Shown piece after piece: positions 1 through 6,958 of a stretch of DNA of 15,320 nt; the stretch's first letter is position 1, and each line of letters opens with the position of its first letter. Under the pieces are notes generated by a model that searched no databases, was not told where the DNA came from, and saw only the letters and a program-made list of their open reading frames with translations. The stretch covers positions 1 to 15,320 of the forward strand of contig URJS01000061.1 of the NCBI GenBank assembly GCA_900548205.1, read 5' to 3'. A program made the position numbers and the translations under genes. Source of the DNA: an uncultured Roseburia sp. (lineage in GTDB: Bacteria; Bacillota; Clostridia; Lachnospirales; Lachnospiraceae).

Positions 1-55
1 TCCGAAGAAGAAGCTAACCCCAATATGGCCAGTTAATTATTATTCAATCTACTAG
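1..55 (+). other. possible 3' end of an upstream truncated gene
   Basis: Two forward frames are open from the left edge: one stops at 34-36 (ending ...NPNMAS) and one at 53-55 (ending ...VNYYSIY). Either could be the C-terminus of a gene that starts outside the window, for example the toxin or immunity gene expected upstream of the small genes that follow. The fragment is too short to choose a frame or assign a family. Confidence 0.25.
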
Positions 56-117
56 TGTTAATGTGAATAAAGGAATGAATGTAATACTCCGAATTAATAA
101 TTAATTGGGGGAGAGGT

Positions 118-468
118 ATGAATTTAGAAAAGTATAATGGAAATATAAGATGGTATAAAGAAAAAGAATTAAGAATAAAATTAAAGAATTTAGGAACAGA
201 ATCGGAAGTATGGGTCACGCTTGACAGATATAATATTTGCCTTAAATTAATGATGTTTGATTTTGTTGAACAAATAAAAGATGATTTGATGCTCGATGTA
301 TCAATTAAAAAGGTATTGAATAAACAGAGGGTGTTTATGATCGATCCAGCCCATGCTTTAGAATTAGCAAATTATATATTGGAGTTTGTAAATGAGTGGA
401 AGATTACAACTAGTGCAAACACCGTTTCGGATGCTGATATTATTCCCGATGAAATTTGGTACGAGTAA
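118..468 (+). CDS. small hypothetical protein, candidate immunity protein
   Basis: This encodes a 116-residue soluble protein with no signal peptide or membrane segment. The start is supported by a strong GGGGGAGAGG ribosome binding site at 107-116. It mixes beta-like stretches (residues about 10-50) with a helical second half and ends in an acidic, aromatic tail (IIPDEIWYE). I do not recognise the family. The region is AT-rich, unlike the van and sbc genes further right. It is the first of three small same-strand genes with long gaps between them, a layout typical of spare immunity genes behind a polymorphic toxin gene. That role is inferred from context only; an unrelated small accessory gene is equally possible. 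Confidence 0.6.
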   Translation: MNLEKYNGNIRWYKEKELRIKLKNLGTESEVWVTLDRYNICLKLMMFDFVEQIKDDLMLDVSIKKVLNKQRVFMIDPAHALELANYILEFVNEWKITTSANTVSDADIIPDEIWYE

Positions 469-493
469 GTTAGCTTATATCCTTATTCAATAG

Positions 494-556
494 GGTGGCG
501 GATTTATCAGGGCACAGTATTATTTAGATGAACGGGATGAGTGTGGTACTGGATGA
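494..556 (+). pseudogene. possible toxin C-terminal tip remnant
   Basis: This is a short open frame with no start codon. It reads through RAQYYLDERDECGTG and stops at 554-556, just before the ribosome binding site of the gene at 582. It reads like the tail of a larger protein that has lost its front. Displaced C-terminal tips upstream of immunity genes are known from polymorphic toxin loci; applying that here is an inference. Another frame through the same bases is also open (VSLYPYSIGW...), so the fragment may be chance. Confidence 0.25.
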
Positions 557-581
557 CGAGAAAAGAAAGGAGATTTTTGGT

Positions 582-929
582 ATGCAACAAAATAATTTTA
601 ATGATATTAGAGTAGATACAGGTAAAAAAATAAAAAAGATATTTGGTAATAAAATCAGAAGTATGGAGTTTTATGATGTAGTGGAAGAAGCCGGACATTG
701 GTCGTTTAAAATAGGTTTTTTTGCTTATGATTATTTTTACGTTGTTTTCACTTATGAACTTGATATTATAGGGTTTTCTATAGAAGTTGGAAATGGAAGA
801 TTAATAAGCGTAATGAATACACATAATTGCTATTCAAATACAGACATGGAGGCTTATATTCAACGAATTGTTGAGGAACTTGAATTAAGAATTCCAGATA
901 AATATTTACAAACACATGGATGGTTATAA
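582..929 (+). CDS. small hypothetical protein, candidate immunity protein
   Basis: This encodes a 115-residue soluble protein beginning MQQNNFNDIRVD. An AAAGGAG at 566-572 lies nine bases before ATG 582. The in-frame ATG at 528 lacks a comparable site and is less likely. The centre is rich in aromatic residues and beta-like (FFAYDYFYVVFTY, residues about 51-63). The C-terminus is helical, with a run of Glu and Leu, and ends PDKYLQTHGWL. I do not recognise the family. Size, soluble character, AT-rich composition and position between two similar genes fit an immunity protein of a polymorphic toxin locus, but nothing in the sequence proves it. Confidence 0.6.
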   Translation: MQQNNFNDIRVDTGKKIKKIFGNKIRSMEFYDVVEEAGHWSFKIGFFAYDYFYVVFTYELDIIGFSIEVGNGRLISVMNTHNCYSNTDMEAYIQRIVEELELRIPDKYLQTHGWL

Positions 930-981
930 TTTTAATTATGCCAACCACCTAAAAATTAAGCACGGTCTTTAAATTAATTGA

Positions 982-1089
982 ATGGTTCTCACTGAAAGTG
1001 ATGTAACCCATGAGATTAAGTTAAAGACTCGGGGGCGAAGTAAAGCGGCTGATCAACGTGTTACACATTTTAATAATTCTGATAAATAG
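982..1089 (+). pseudogene. possible toxin C-terminal tip remnant
   Basis: This 35-codon frame reads VTHEIKLKTRGRSKAADQRV and ends HFNNSDK. It is rich in Lys, Arg and His. Its stop codon (1087-1089) overlaps the AGGGGGA ribosome binding site of the next gene, the spacing expected of a toxin gene translationally coupled to its immunity gene. The ATG at 982 has no good ribosome binding site, so it is best read as the preserved 3' end of a lost larger gene. The toxin interpretation is inference; a chance open frame of this length is possible. Confidence 0.3.
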
Positions 1090-1099
1090 GGGGACTATT

Positions 1100-1438
1100 A
1101 TGGAAAGAGAAAAATATATTAGAGTGCCTAAGAATAAAGAGGCAATGAAAGATTATGATTATGGAATCCAAAAGGAAGAACAAATGGAGGAAATGGTATT
1201 ATCAGAAGAACAATATCGTAAGTTAGATGAAATAGGCGTTTTTGACATTATAAACGAAAAGTGTGACATTATTATTGATGAACATGAAGATGAAGTATTA
1301 GAATTAGATAAAGTTCCAATAGCTCTAGAGGTTGTAACACAATTGAACAATGATAATAAAGATGAAGATCTTGTAAGATTAAAGGAAATGCTGAACTTAG
1401 CTATTATTTATAAAACAGTTGTGGGCTTCGATTTTTAA
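1100..1438 (+). CDS. small acidic hypothetical protein, candidate immunity protein
   Basis: This encodes a 112-residue, strongly acidic soluble protein starting MEREKYIRVPKNKEAM, with AGGGGGA at 1088-1094 just upstream of ATG 1100. An in-frame GTG at 1058 would add 14 residues but has no site of its own. The middle is dense in Asp and Glu (residues about 60-75, including DEHEDEVLELD) and the C-terminus is hydrophobic. Acidic inhibitors are common partners of basic nuclease toxins, and the frame directly in front is basic, which fits a toxin tip and immunity pair. I cannot name a family. A strong terminator lies about 70 bases downstream and ends this gene block. Confidence 0.6.
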   Translation: MEREKYIRVPKNKEAMKDYDYGIQKEEQMEEMVLSEEQYRKLDEIGVFDIINEKCDIIIDEHEDEVLELDKVPIALEVVTQLNNDNKDEDLVRLKEMLNLAIIYKTVVGFDF

Positions 1439-1511
1439 AATAATAAGGTTTGGAAACCATTTAGATTTATTAGGGTGGGGATATACATTAGGATTTCAAA
1501 ACCCTTTTCAT

Positions 1512-1570
1512 AAAAAATCTATCTCTTACCTGTTCATGTAGTAAATGATATGTAGGAGATAGATTTTTTT
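1512..1570 (+). terminator. intrinsic terminator, probably bidirectional
   Basis: A perfect 14-bp inverted repeat (AAAAAATCTATCTC at 1512-1525, complement at 1556-1569) has a 30-base loop and runs into seven T residues. It follows the last small gene of the AT-rich block. The A-run on the left arm would let it act on the opposite strand too. Confidence 0.8.
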
Positions 1571-2640
1571 GTTATATCAGAGGGGGATGACGTGCGGAAG
1601 CTTATGGATTATGCGATATTCTATTTAAAAGAAGCTCGCGGGACGGAATCATGAAAGTGTGTCTTTTTCAAATGGAGATGCAATCGGCTTGGATTGCTAT
1701 AAGGGGAAAGCAAAACTATTAAGAAGTCTAAAAAGATATGAATTGCAGAAATGCATTGAGATAGCTTTGTACCTTGAAATCTGTATCACAAATAGAGTGT
1801 CGGCAACGACGCCTAAAAATGCAATTATTTACAGAAAAAGAATGAAGATGCCTGTCCTGATTTTCTATTGTTTAAATGGTTCGCACGAGCTTCTGGCAGC
1901 TTCACGAAAAAGGATTGCGTCATCTTTGCGATAGTGACCTTTTGACGCTTCAGAAAGCAGACGGGTAAGCCTTACAAGATGAGCGCAAGCCACGCGAGAG
2001 GTCTCAGGGAATTTAACTGATAAAGCGTAGTAATAAGTTTTTACGATTCAGGGAAAAGGAAGTTGTAAGTTTTGTCCGTTTCTTTACTTTATCAAAACGA
2101 TAACAGGTGGGAGACGTTAGTTCCGCATTGAGGCAAGATGTGTGAGCAGGACTTTAAGTGTGCGCCAGATACCATTACGGCAGCAATGGTGCGGGAATGA
2201 ACTTTTTCTGTAAAGATTTGTGTGAAGTGGGATGATAATAAATGTGGTGAGACCTTTATCAAGAAGGATCTCCAGAAGATTGTAGTTGTAGTGTCCGGCG
2301 GCTTGCGGTCTTACTTTTACAGTTGTTAAAGTATCTGAAACGGATGTAATTCTTTAAAACAGGGTTTCAAAATCTTCCCAGTTGTTAGATCTGGTAAAAG
2401 ATTTGAATAAGATATCTCCACTTTTTCCCGTCAGCACAAAGCCGGTGTGGATCAGCTGATGAAAAATTTTTAAAAATGTATGCGAATCATTTTTCTATAG
2501 GAAGCAAAATCATAGGTTCTAATGTTGGGAACACGATTTAAAAGATGAAACGAGAGTATATTCTTAAGCCGTTTTTCAGATTTTGCAAGAAAGTCTTAAT
2601 GAAGTTGACGGGAAGATAGAAGAAAACCTTATAAGGAAGT
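1571..2640. other. about 1.07 kb without a convincing gene, probably decayed DNA
   Basis: No frame here is both long and preceded by a ribosome binding site. The longest forward frame (1659-1934, GTG start, 91 codons) has no Shine-Dalgarno sequence and no recognisable family. Several short stretches read like protein pieces in shifting frames, for example DDVRKLMDYAIFYLKEARG near 1587-1645, CAPDTITAAMVRE near 2160-2200, and LDLVKDLNKISPLFP near 2385-2430. Each is soon broken by a stop. This pattern fits one or more genes destroyed by frameshifts and stops, perhaps at an old insertion boundary. I could not identify the ancestor. Confidence 0.5.
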
Positions 2641-2649
2641 AAAAAAACA

Positions 2650-2700
2650 AAGCTTCTGAACTTGGTATAATTCATGTATGCCAAGTTTAGAAGCTTTTTT
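2650..2700 (+). terminator. intrinsic terminator, probably bidirectional
   Basis: The left arm AAGCTTCTGAACTTGG (2650-2665) pairs with CCAAGTTTAGAAGCTT (2681-2696) over 16 bp with one G-T wobble, a 15-base loop and a T tract after it. An A-run precedes the left arm, so it could work in both directions. It insulates the vanG cluster from the decayed region. Confidence 0.8.
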
Positions 2701-2812
2701 CTGATATAGGAAATTAATGGAGCTGTGTCGCTCGTTGTTAAAAAAATGCTTCTTTATAAAGTTAAAAAAATTCTATTTTGAAAAATGAAAAACGGGAAAG
2801 GGGAACATCACA

Positions 2813-3874
2813 ATGGAGAGAACAAAGCTTGCGGTTATTTTTGGAGGAAATTCTGCGGAGTACGAGGTGTCGTTACAGTCTGCGGCAGCAGTGTTAGGGT
2901 ATATCGATACGGAAAAATTCGAGGTACTGCCGTTTGGGATCACAAGGAATGGTGACTGGTACCGCTACGGGGGTGAGATCAAACGCATCGCGGAGGATAC
3001 ATGGACCAAGGACAAGGGGAATTTACACCGGATCGTAATCTCGCAGAACCGCTCGGTTGGTGGATTTCTGGAGTTGACGGAGCAGGGGTATGTGGAAATG
3101 AGTCTTGATCTGGCATTTCCGGTGCTGCACGGCAGAAACGGAGAGGACGGCACGGTGCAGGGGCTGTTTGAACTGGCGGGGATCCCGGTTGTCGGATGCG
3201 GCGTCCTGACGTCTGCGCTCTGCATGGACAAGGACAGGGCGCACAGGCTGGTGAAGGGGGTGGGAATTGCCGTGCCGGAGGCGACGGTGATCTGTGAGAG
3301 CAACCGCGAGGCGGCGGTTGGGGCGATCCGGGAACGCGCGTCGTACCCGCTTTTTGTCAAGCCGATGCGGGCGGGCTCGTCCTTTGGCATCACGAGGGTG
3401 ACGGAGGAGGCGGGACTCACCGCCGCTATTGATCTGGCATTTTCCTATGATTCTAGGATCATCGTTGAGGAGGAGATCTGTGGCTTTGAGGTCGGCTGCG
3501 CCGTGCTTGGAACAGAGAGCCTGACGGTCGGCAGGGTCGATGAGATTGAGTTGTCGGGGGGATTTTTTGACTACACGAAGAAATACACGCTCAAATCCTC
3601 CAAAATCCATATGCCCGCACGGATCAGGCCGGAGGAGGAAAAACGGGTGCAGGAGGCGGCAGTTACGATCTACCGCGCGCTGGGGTGCAGCGGATTTGCC
3701 AGAGTGGATATGTTCTATACGGAAAAAGGGGAGATCGTCTTTAACGAGGTCAACACGATTCCGGGGATGACCTCGCACAGCCGTTACCCAAACATGATGA
3801 AGGGTGTTGGTCTGTCGTTTGCACAGATGCTTGAGCAATTGCTTTCCTACTTTCTAGGAAACCCCGTTCCCTAG
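2813..3874 (+). CDS. vanG: D-alanine--D-serine ligase, VanG type
   Basis: This is an ATP-grasp ligase of 353 residues that joins D-Ala to D-Ser in the cytoplasm, giving precursors ending D-Ala-D-Ser that bind vancomycin poorly. The N-terminus FGGNSAEYEVSLQSA (residues 10-24) has Tyr17 after the catalytic Glu16, where housekeeping Ddl has His, as in Van ligases. Later come PVLHGRNGEDGTVQG, CMDKDRAH, PLFVKPMRAGSSFG, the omega loop FFDYTKKYTLKSSKIHMPA (about 251-269) and the metal/nucleotide segment NEVNTIPGMTSHSRYPNMM. From memory these match enterococcal VanG closely along the whole length. AAAGGGG at 2797-2803 supports the start. It heads a three-gene set with vanXY and vanT. The last residues (SYFLGNPVP) differ from the VanG I recall and are encoded inside a hairpin. 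D-Ser rather than D-Lac specificity is inferred from the omega loop and the vanT partner. Confidence 0.93.
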   Translation: MERTKLAVIFGGNSAEYEVSLQSAAAVLGYIDTEKFEVLPFGITRNGDWYRYGGEIKRIAEDTWTKDKGNLHRIVISQNRSVGGFLELTEQGYVEMSLDLAFPVLHGRNGEDGTVQGLFELAGIPVVGCGVLTSALCMDKDRAHRLVKGVGIAVPEATVICESNREAAVGAIRERASYPLFVKPMRAGSSFGITRVTEEAGLTAAIDLAFSYDSRIIVEEEICGFEVGCAVLGTESLTVGRVDEIELSGGFFDYTKKYTLKSSKIHMPARIRPEEEKRVQEAAVTIYRALGCSGFARVDMFYTEKGEIVFNEVNTIPGMTSHSRYPNMMKGVGLSFAQMLEQLLSYFLGNPVP

Positions 3875-3878
3875 AAAG
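3850..3878 (+). terminator. hairpin across the vanG stop codon, possible attenuator
   Basis: CTTTCTAGG (3850-3858) pairs with CCTAGAAAG (3870-3878). Two more pairs form beyond a bulged C, and the loop is about six bases. A CTTTTT tract starts eight bases downstream (3885-3890). The stop codon of vanG lies in the right arm. It could lower expression of vanXY-vanT relative to vanG or protect the vanG message end. The gap between stem and T tract makes efficient termination uncertain. Confidence 0.4.
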
Positions 3879-3932
3879 CGAAACTCTTTTTACTATATAA
3901 GAGACTGACGGCACAGAGGGGAGAGAAATACG

Positions 3933-4742
3933 ATGAAGATAGTGATACAGAGAGAAATGATCGCGGAGGGAGCGCTGGTGCTTGTCAATGCGGACTATCC
4001 GCTGAAATGGAGGGAAGGAAAGCGGGTGGCAGTGCGTGAGGATTCGCTGGAGATTTTGCTGTGTGAGACTGCCGCGCTGCGGCTTGGGGAGCTGTTGGAG
4101 AGGATCGGGGCAGGAGATCGGATCCTTCCGGTCAGCGGCTGGCGCACGAGAGAGGAGCAGGAGGAAATCTACACACAGTCTCTGCTGGAAAACGGCGAGG
4201 CATTTACGAAAAGCTATGTCGCGCTGCCGGATCACAGCGAGCACCAGACGGGGCTTGCGATCGATCTCGGCGTCAAAAAGGAAACAATCGATTTTATCCG
4301 CCCTGAATTTCCGTATACCGGAATTTGCGGAGAGTTTCGCGGTATGGCAGCGGACTACGGATTCATCGAGCGGTACGGGAAGGATAAGGAGAAAATTACC
4401 GGGATCGCCCATGAGCCGTGGCATTTCCGATATGTCGGGAGGCCGCACGCCTTTATTATGGAAGAAAGAGGCTTGTGTCTGGAGGAATATCTGATGTTTC
4501 TAAAGGCATATACAAGGGAGCATCCGCTGTTGTTTTGCGGCGCGGATGGGAGCAGGACAGAAATTTATTATGTTCCGGCGGAGTGTGAGGAGACGGTGCT
4601 TACACTGCCGGACGACGGCGATTACCGGATTTCCGGCAACAACATGGACGGTTTTATCGTGACGCTGGAAAAGAGGTGCCGGAAACGGGAGAGGGAAAAG
4701 AAGGGGGAAAAGGATGAGGACAAAAGAGTACACGGGAATTGA
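3933..4742 (+). CDS. vanXY: D,D-peptidase/D,D-carboxypeptidase, VanXY type
   Basis: This is an M15 zinc peptidase of 269 residues. Members of the VanXY group cut D-Ala-D-Ala and trim D-Ala from pentapeptide precursors, so that D-Ser-ended precursors dominate. Visible motifs are SGWRTREEQ, SEHQTGLAIDLG (zinc ligands His104 and Asp111) and HEPWHFRYVG (catalytic Glu161, zinc ligand His164). There is no signal peptide or membrane anchor, so the enzyme is probably cytoplasmic, as VanXY is and unlike anchored VanY. The start has a GGGGAGAG site at 3917-3924. It follows vanG by 58 bases and overlaps vanT by 29. The tail after ISGNNMDGFIVTLEK is a Lys/Arg/Glu-rich extension of about 20 residues that is absent from the VanXY I recall; its DNA doubles as the vanT ribosome binding site. 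Confidence 0.9.
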   Translation: MKIVIQREMIAEGALVLVNADYPLKWREGKRVAVREDSLEILLCETAALRLGELLERIGAGDRILPVSGWRTREEQEEIYTQSLLENGEAFTKSYVALPDHSEHQTGLAIDLGVKKETIDFIRPEFPYTGICGEFRGMAADYGFIERYGKDKEKITGIAHEPWHFRYVGRPHAFIMEERGLCLEEYLMFLKAYTREHPLLFCGADGSRTEIYYVPAECEETVLTLPDDGDYRISGNNMDGFIVTLEKRCRKREREKKGEKDEDKRVHGN

Positions 4743-6849
4743 TCTGTTTCGGCTGGCGGCAGCGTTTTTTATGGTAGCGATCCACACGTCTCCGCTGGCG
4801 GACGTCAGCGAGACGGGAGATTTTATATTGACGCGGGTGCTCGCCCGTGTGGGCGTTCCATTCTTTTTTATGACGTCGGGATTCTTCCTGATTTCCAGAG
4901 ACGTCTGCCATACGAAAAGGCTCCGGGACTTTGAAAAAAAGACGGCAGTCATCTATGGCGCGGCGATCCTGCTCTATCTCCCGGTCAATGTGTATCAGGG
5001 ATATTTTCAGACGGAGCATTTCCTGCCAAAGCTGCTGAAGGATCTTGTATTTGGCGGAACGCTCTATCATCTGTGGTATCTCCCCGCCACGATGCTCGGC
5101 GCTCTGCTCGCGTGGGGGCTGATGGCAAAGCTTGGGGAGCGGCGCGCGCTTGCGGCAGCGTCGGTGCTCTATCTCGTCGGTCTGTTTGGGGACAGCTATT
5201 ATGGACTCACGGAACAGTTCTCCGGCGTGCGCTGTTTTTACACACAGCTTTTTTTGGTGTCCGACTACACGAGAAACGGGATTTTCTTTGCGCCGCTCTT
5301 TTTCCTGCTGGGCGGGATATTGGCGCAAAAGGAGCGAAAGAAGCTGTCGGTGTGCGTGGCGGGCTTTTGCATCAGTTTATCTCTGATGCTTGTGGAGGCG
5401 TTGCTGCTGCGCCATTTCTCATTGCAGCGTCATGACAGTATGTATCTGCTCCTGCCGTTTTGTATGTACTTTTTATTTGAGGCGCTGCTGCATATCAGGG
5501 GCAGAAGGCTGGCGTTCCTGCGCGACGTCTCCCTCGTGATCTATCTCATCCATCCGCTCGTCATTGTCATGCTGCGTCCGGCGGCAAGACTGCTTGGGCT
5601 GTGGGAGCTTTTGGTTGAAAATTCCGTCGTTCATTTTCTGGCGGTTGCCGCCTTGTCGGCTGTATTTGCCGTGGGAGGCACCGCTCTCTGGAGAAAATAT
5701 CGGCCGAAACGGGAAACCTGTGACAGGGACAGAGACCGCGCGTATCTGGAAATCAATGTGGACAATCTGGCGCACAATGTCAGGGAATTGCGGGAGCTGA
5801 TGCAGCCGGGCTGTGAGCTGATGGCGGTGGTGAAGGCGGAGGCTTACGGGCACGGGATGTATGAGACGGCGGTGCATCTGAACCGGCTGGGCGTCCGCGC
5901 GTTTGCGGTGGCAACGGTCGACGAGGGGATCAGGCTGCGGCGCTGCGGCATCCTAGGGGAGATACTGGTTCTCGGCTGCACGTCGCCCGGGCGTGTGCGC
6001 GAGCTTGTGAAATATGATCTGACACAGACGGTCGTTGATCTGGGGCACGCACTGCGCCTGAATGCACAGCGTCGCACGGTGAAGGTGCACATAAAGGTTG
6101 ATACGGGGATGCACCGGCTTGGGTTTGCGGCTGACGAGACGGAGGTACTTGCGAAGGTATGTAAATTAAAATATCTAAAGCTGTGCGGAATTTATACGCA
6201 CTTGTGTGTGTCGGACAGTCTGGCGTCGGAGGACGCCGCCTATACGAGGGGGCAGATCGACTGCTTTTATCAGGCGCTGGATGCGCTGAAAAAAGAGGGG
6301 ATCACGATCCCTGCGGTTCACATCCAGAGCAGCTACGGGCTGCTCAATTACCCGGAGTTAAAATGCGACTATGTGCGGGTAGGCATCGCTTTATACGGGA
6401 TCTTAAGTCATGCAGAGGAACGGACGATACAAACGCCGGATTTACGACCGGTGCTTTCCCTAAGGTCCAGAGTCGTTCTGCTGCGCCAGGTGAAGTCTGG
6501 CGAAAGCGTGGGGTATGGCAGGGCCTTTGTCGCGGAGCGGGAGACGCAGCTTGCCGTATTGCCGGTCGGCTATGCGGATGGCTATCCGCGAGAACTCTCG
6601 TGCGGGAAAGGCGGCGTGCTCATAAACGGCTGCTACGCGCCTATTGTGGGGCGGGTCTGCATGGACCAGCTCACTGTGGACGTCACGGATATTCCGAATG
6701 TGCGTGTCGGAAGCGAGGCGGTCCTGATCGGTGCTGCAGGCGGAGAGAAGATTTTCGCGCCTCAGCTTGCCGGAGTGTGCGGGACGATCACAAATGAGCT
6801 GCTCAGCCGGATGGGCAGCCGCCTGACACGCATTGCCGTCTCGCAATAA
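4714..6849 (+). CDS. vanT: membrane-bound serine/alanine racemase, VanT type
   Basis: This is a 711-residue fusion protein. Residues 1 to about 330 form a multi-spanning acyltransferase-3-like membrane domain with the AIHTSP motif at His24. A short charged linker (KRETCDRDRDR) leads to a fold-type III alanine racemase domain (about 343-711). The PLP lysine is Lys374 in AVVKAEAYGHG, and the catalytic tyrosine is probably Tyr601 in SVGYGRAF. PVGYADGYPRE and GRVCMDQLTVDVTD follow as in alanine racemases. VanT racemases convert L-Ser to D-Ser, the substrate of the VanG ligase; the membrane half is thought to take up L-Ser. The length equals known VanT_G to within a residue or so. AAGGGGG at 4701-4707 supports the start inside the end of vanXY, so the two are translationally coupled. 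Confidence 0.93.
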   Translation: MRTKEYTGIDLFRLAAAFFMVAIHTSPLADVSETGDFILTRVLARVGVPFFFMTSGFFLISRDVCHTKRLRDFEKKTAVIYGAAILLYLPVNVYQGYFQTEHFLPKLLKDLVFGGTLYHLWYLPATMLGALLAWGLMAKLGERRALAAASVLYLVGLFGDSYYGLTEQFSGVRCFYTQLFLVSDYTRNGIFFAPLFFLLGGILAQKERKKLSVCVAGFCISLSLMLVEALLLRHFSLQRHDSMYLLLPFCMYFLFEALLHIRGRRLAFLRDVSLVIYLIHPLVIVMLRPAARLLGLWELLVENSVVHFLAVAALSAVFAVGGTALWRKYRPKRETCDRDRDRAYLEINVDNLAHNVRELRELMQPGCELMAVVKAEAYGHGMYETAVHLNRLGVRAFAVATVDEGIRLRRCGILGEILVLGCTSPGRVRELVKYDLTQTVVDLGHALRLNAQRRTVKVHIKVDTGMHRLGFAADETEVLAKVCKLKYLKLCGIYTHLCVSDSLASEDAAYTRGQIDCFYQALDALKKEGITIPAVHIQSSYGLLNYPELKCDYVRVGIALYGILSHAEERTIQTPDLRPVLSLRSRVVLLRQVKSGESVGYGRAFVAERETQLAVLPVGYADGYPRELSCGKGGVLINGCYAPIVGRVCMDQLTVDVTDIPNVRVGSEAVLIGAAGGEKIFAPQLAGVCGTITNELLSRMGSRLTRIAVSQ

Positions 6850-6872
6850 ACAAAAGAAAAGACTTTTCTAAG

Positions 6873-6907
6873 TGCCGCAATCGTGCTAAAATAAAACGAT
6901 AGCGGCA
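6873..6907. promoter_or_regulatory. inverted repeat spanning an extended -10 promoter
   Basis: TGCCGC (6873-6878) pairs with GCGGCA (6902-6907), and ATCGT (6880-6884) with ACGAT (6896-6900), leaving one A/A mismatch and an 11-base centre. The centre carries TGCTAAAAT (6884-6892), an extended -10 sequence on the forward strand. The -35 region (TTTTCT at a 17-base spacing) is weak. The site lies between vanT and the small membrane protein gene. It could be an operator over that gene's promoter, or simply a hairpin after vanT; no T tract follows. Confidence 0.4.
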
Positions 6908-6958
6908 GATGCCAAAAAAGCAGTGTGGCGGTTGTGCTTACACGGAAATGAGGTTTTT

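Noticed and set aside
1659..1934. 91-codon forward frame in the decayed region
   Set aside because: GTG start with no ribosome binding site, no recognisable domain, and sits among frame-broken fragments; treated as part of the decayed stretch.
3023..3838. Long minus-strand open frame (271 codons) inside vanG
   Set aside because: It is fully antisense to a well-conserved ligase gene, has no family resemblance, and arises from the high-GC codon usage of the sense gene.
3750..4448. Long minus-strand open frame (232 codons) across the vanG-vanXY junction
   Set aside because: Antisense to two recognised genes; composition rich in Arg, Leu and His typical of shadow frames.
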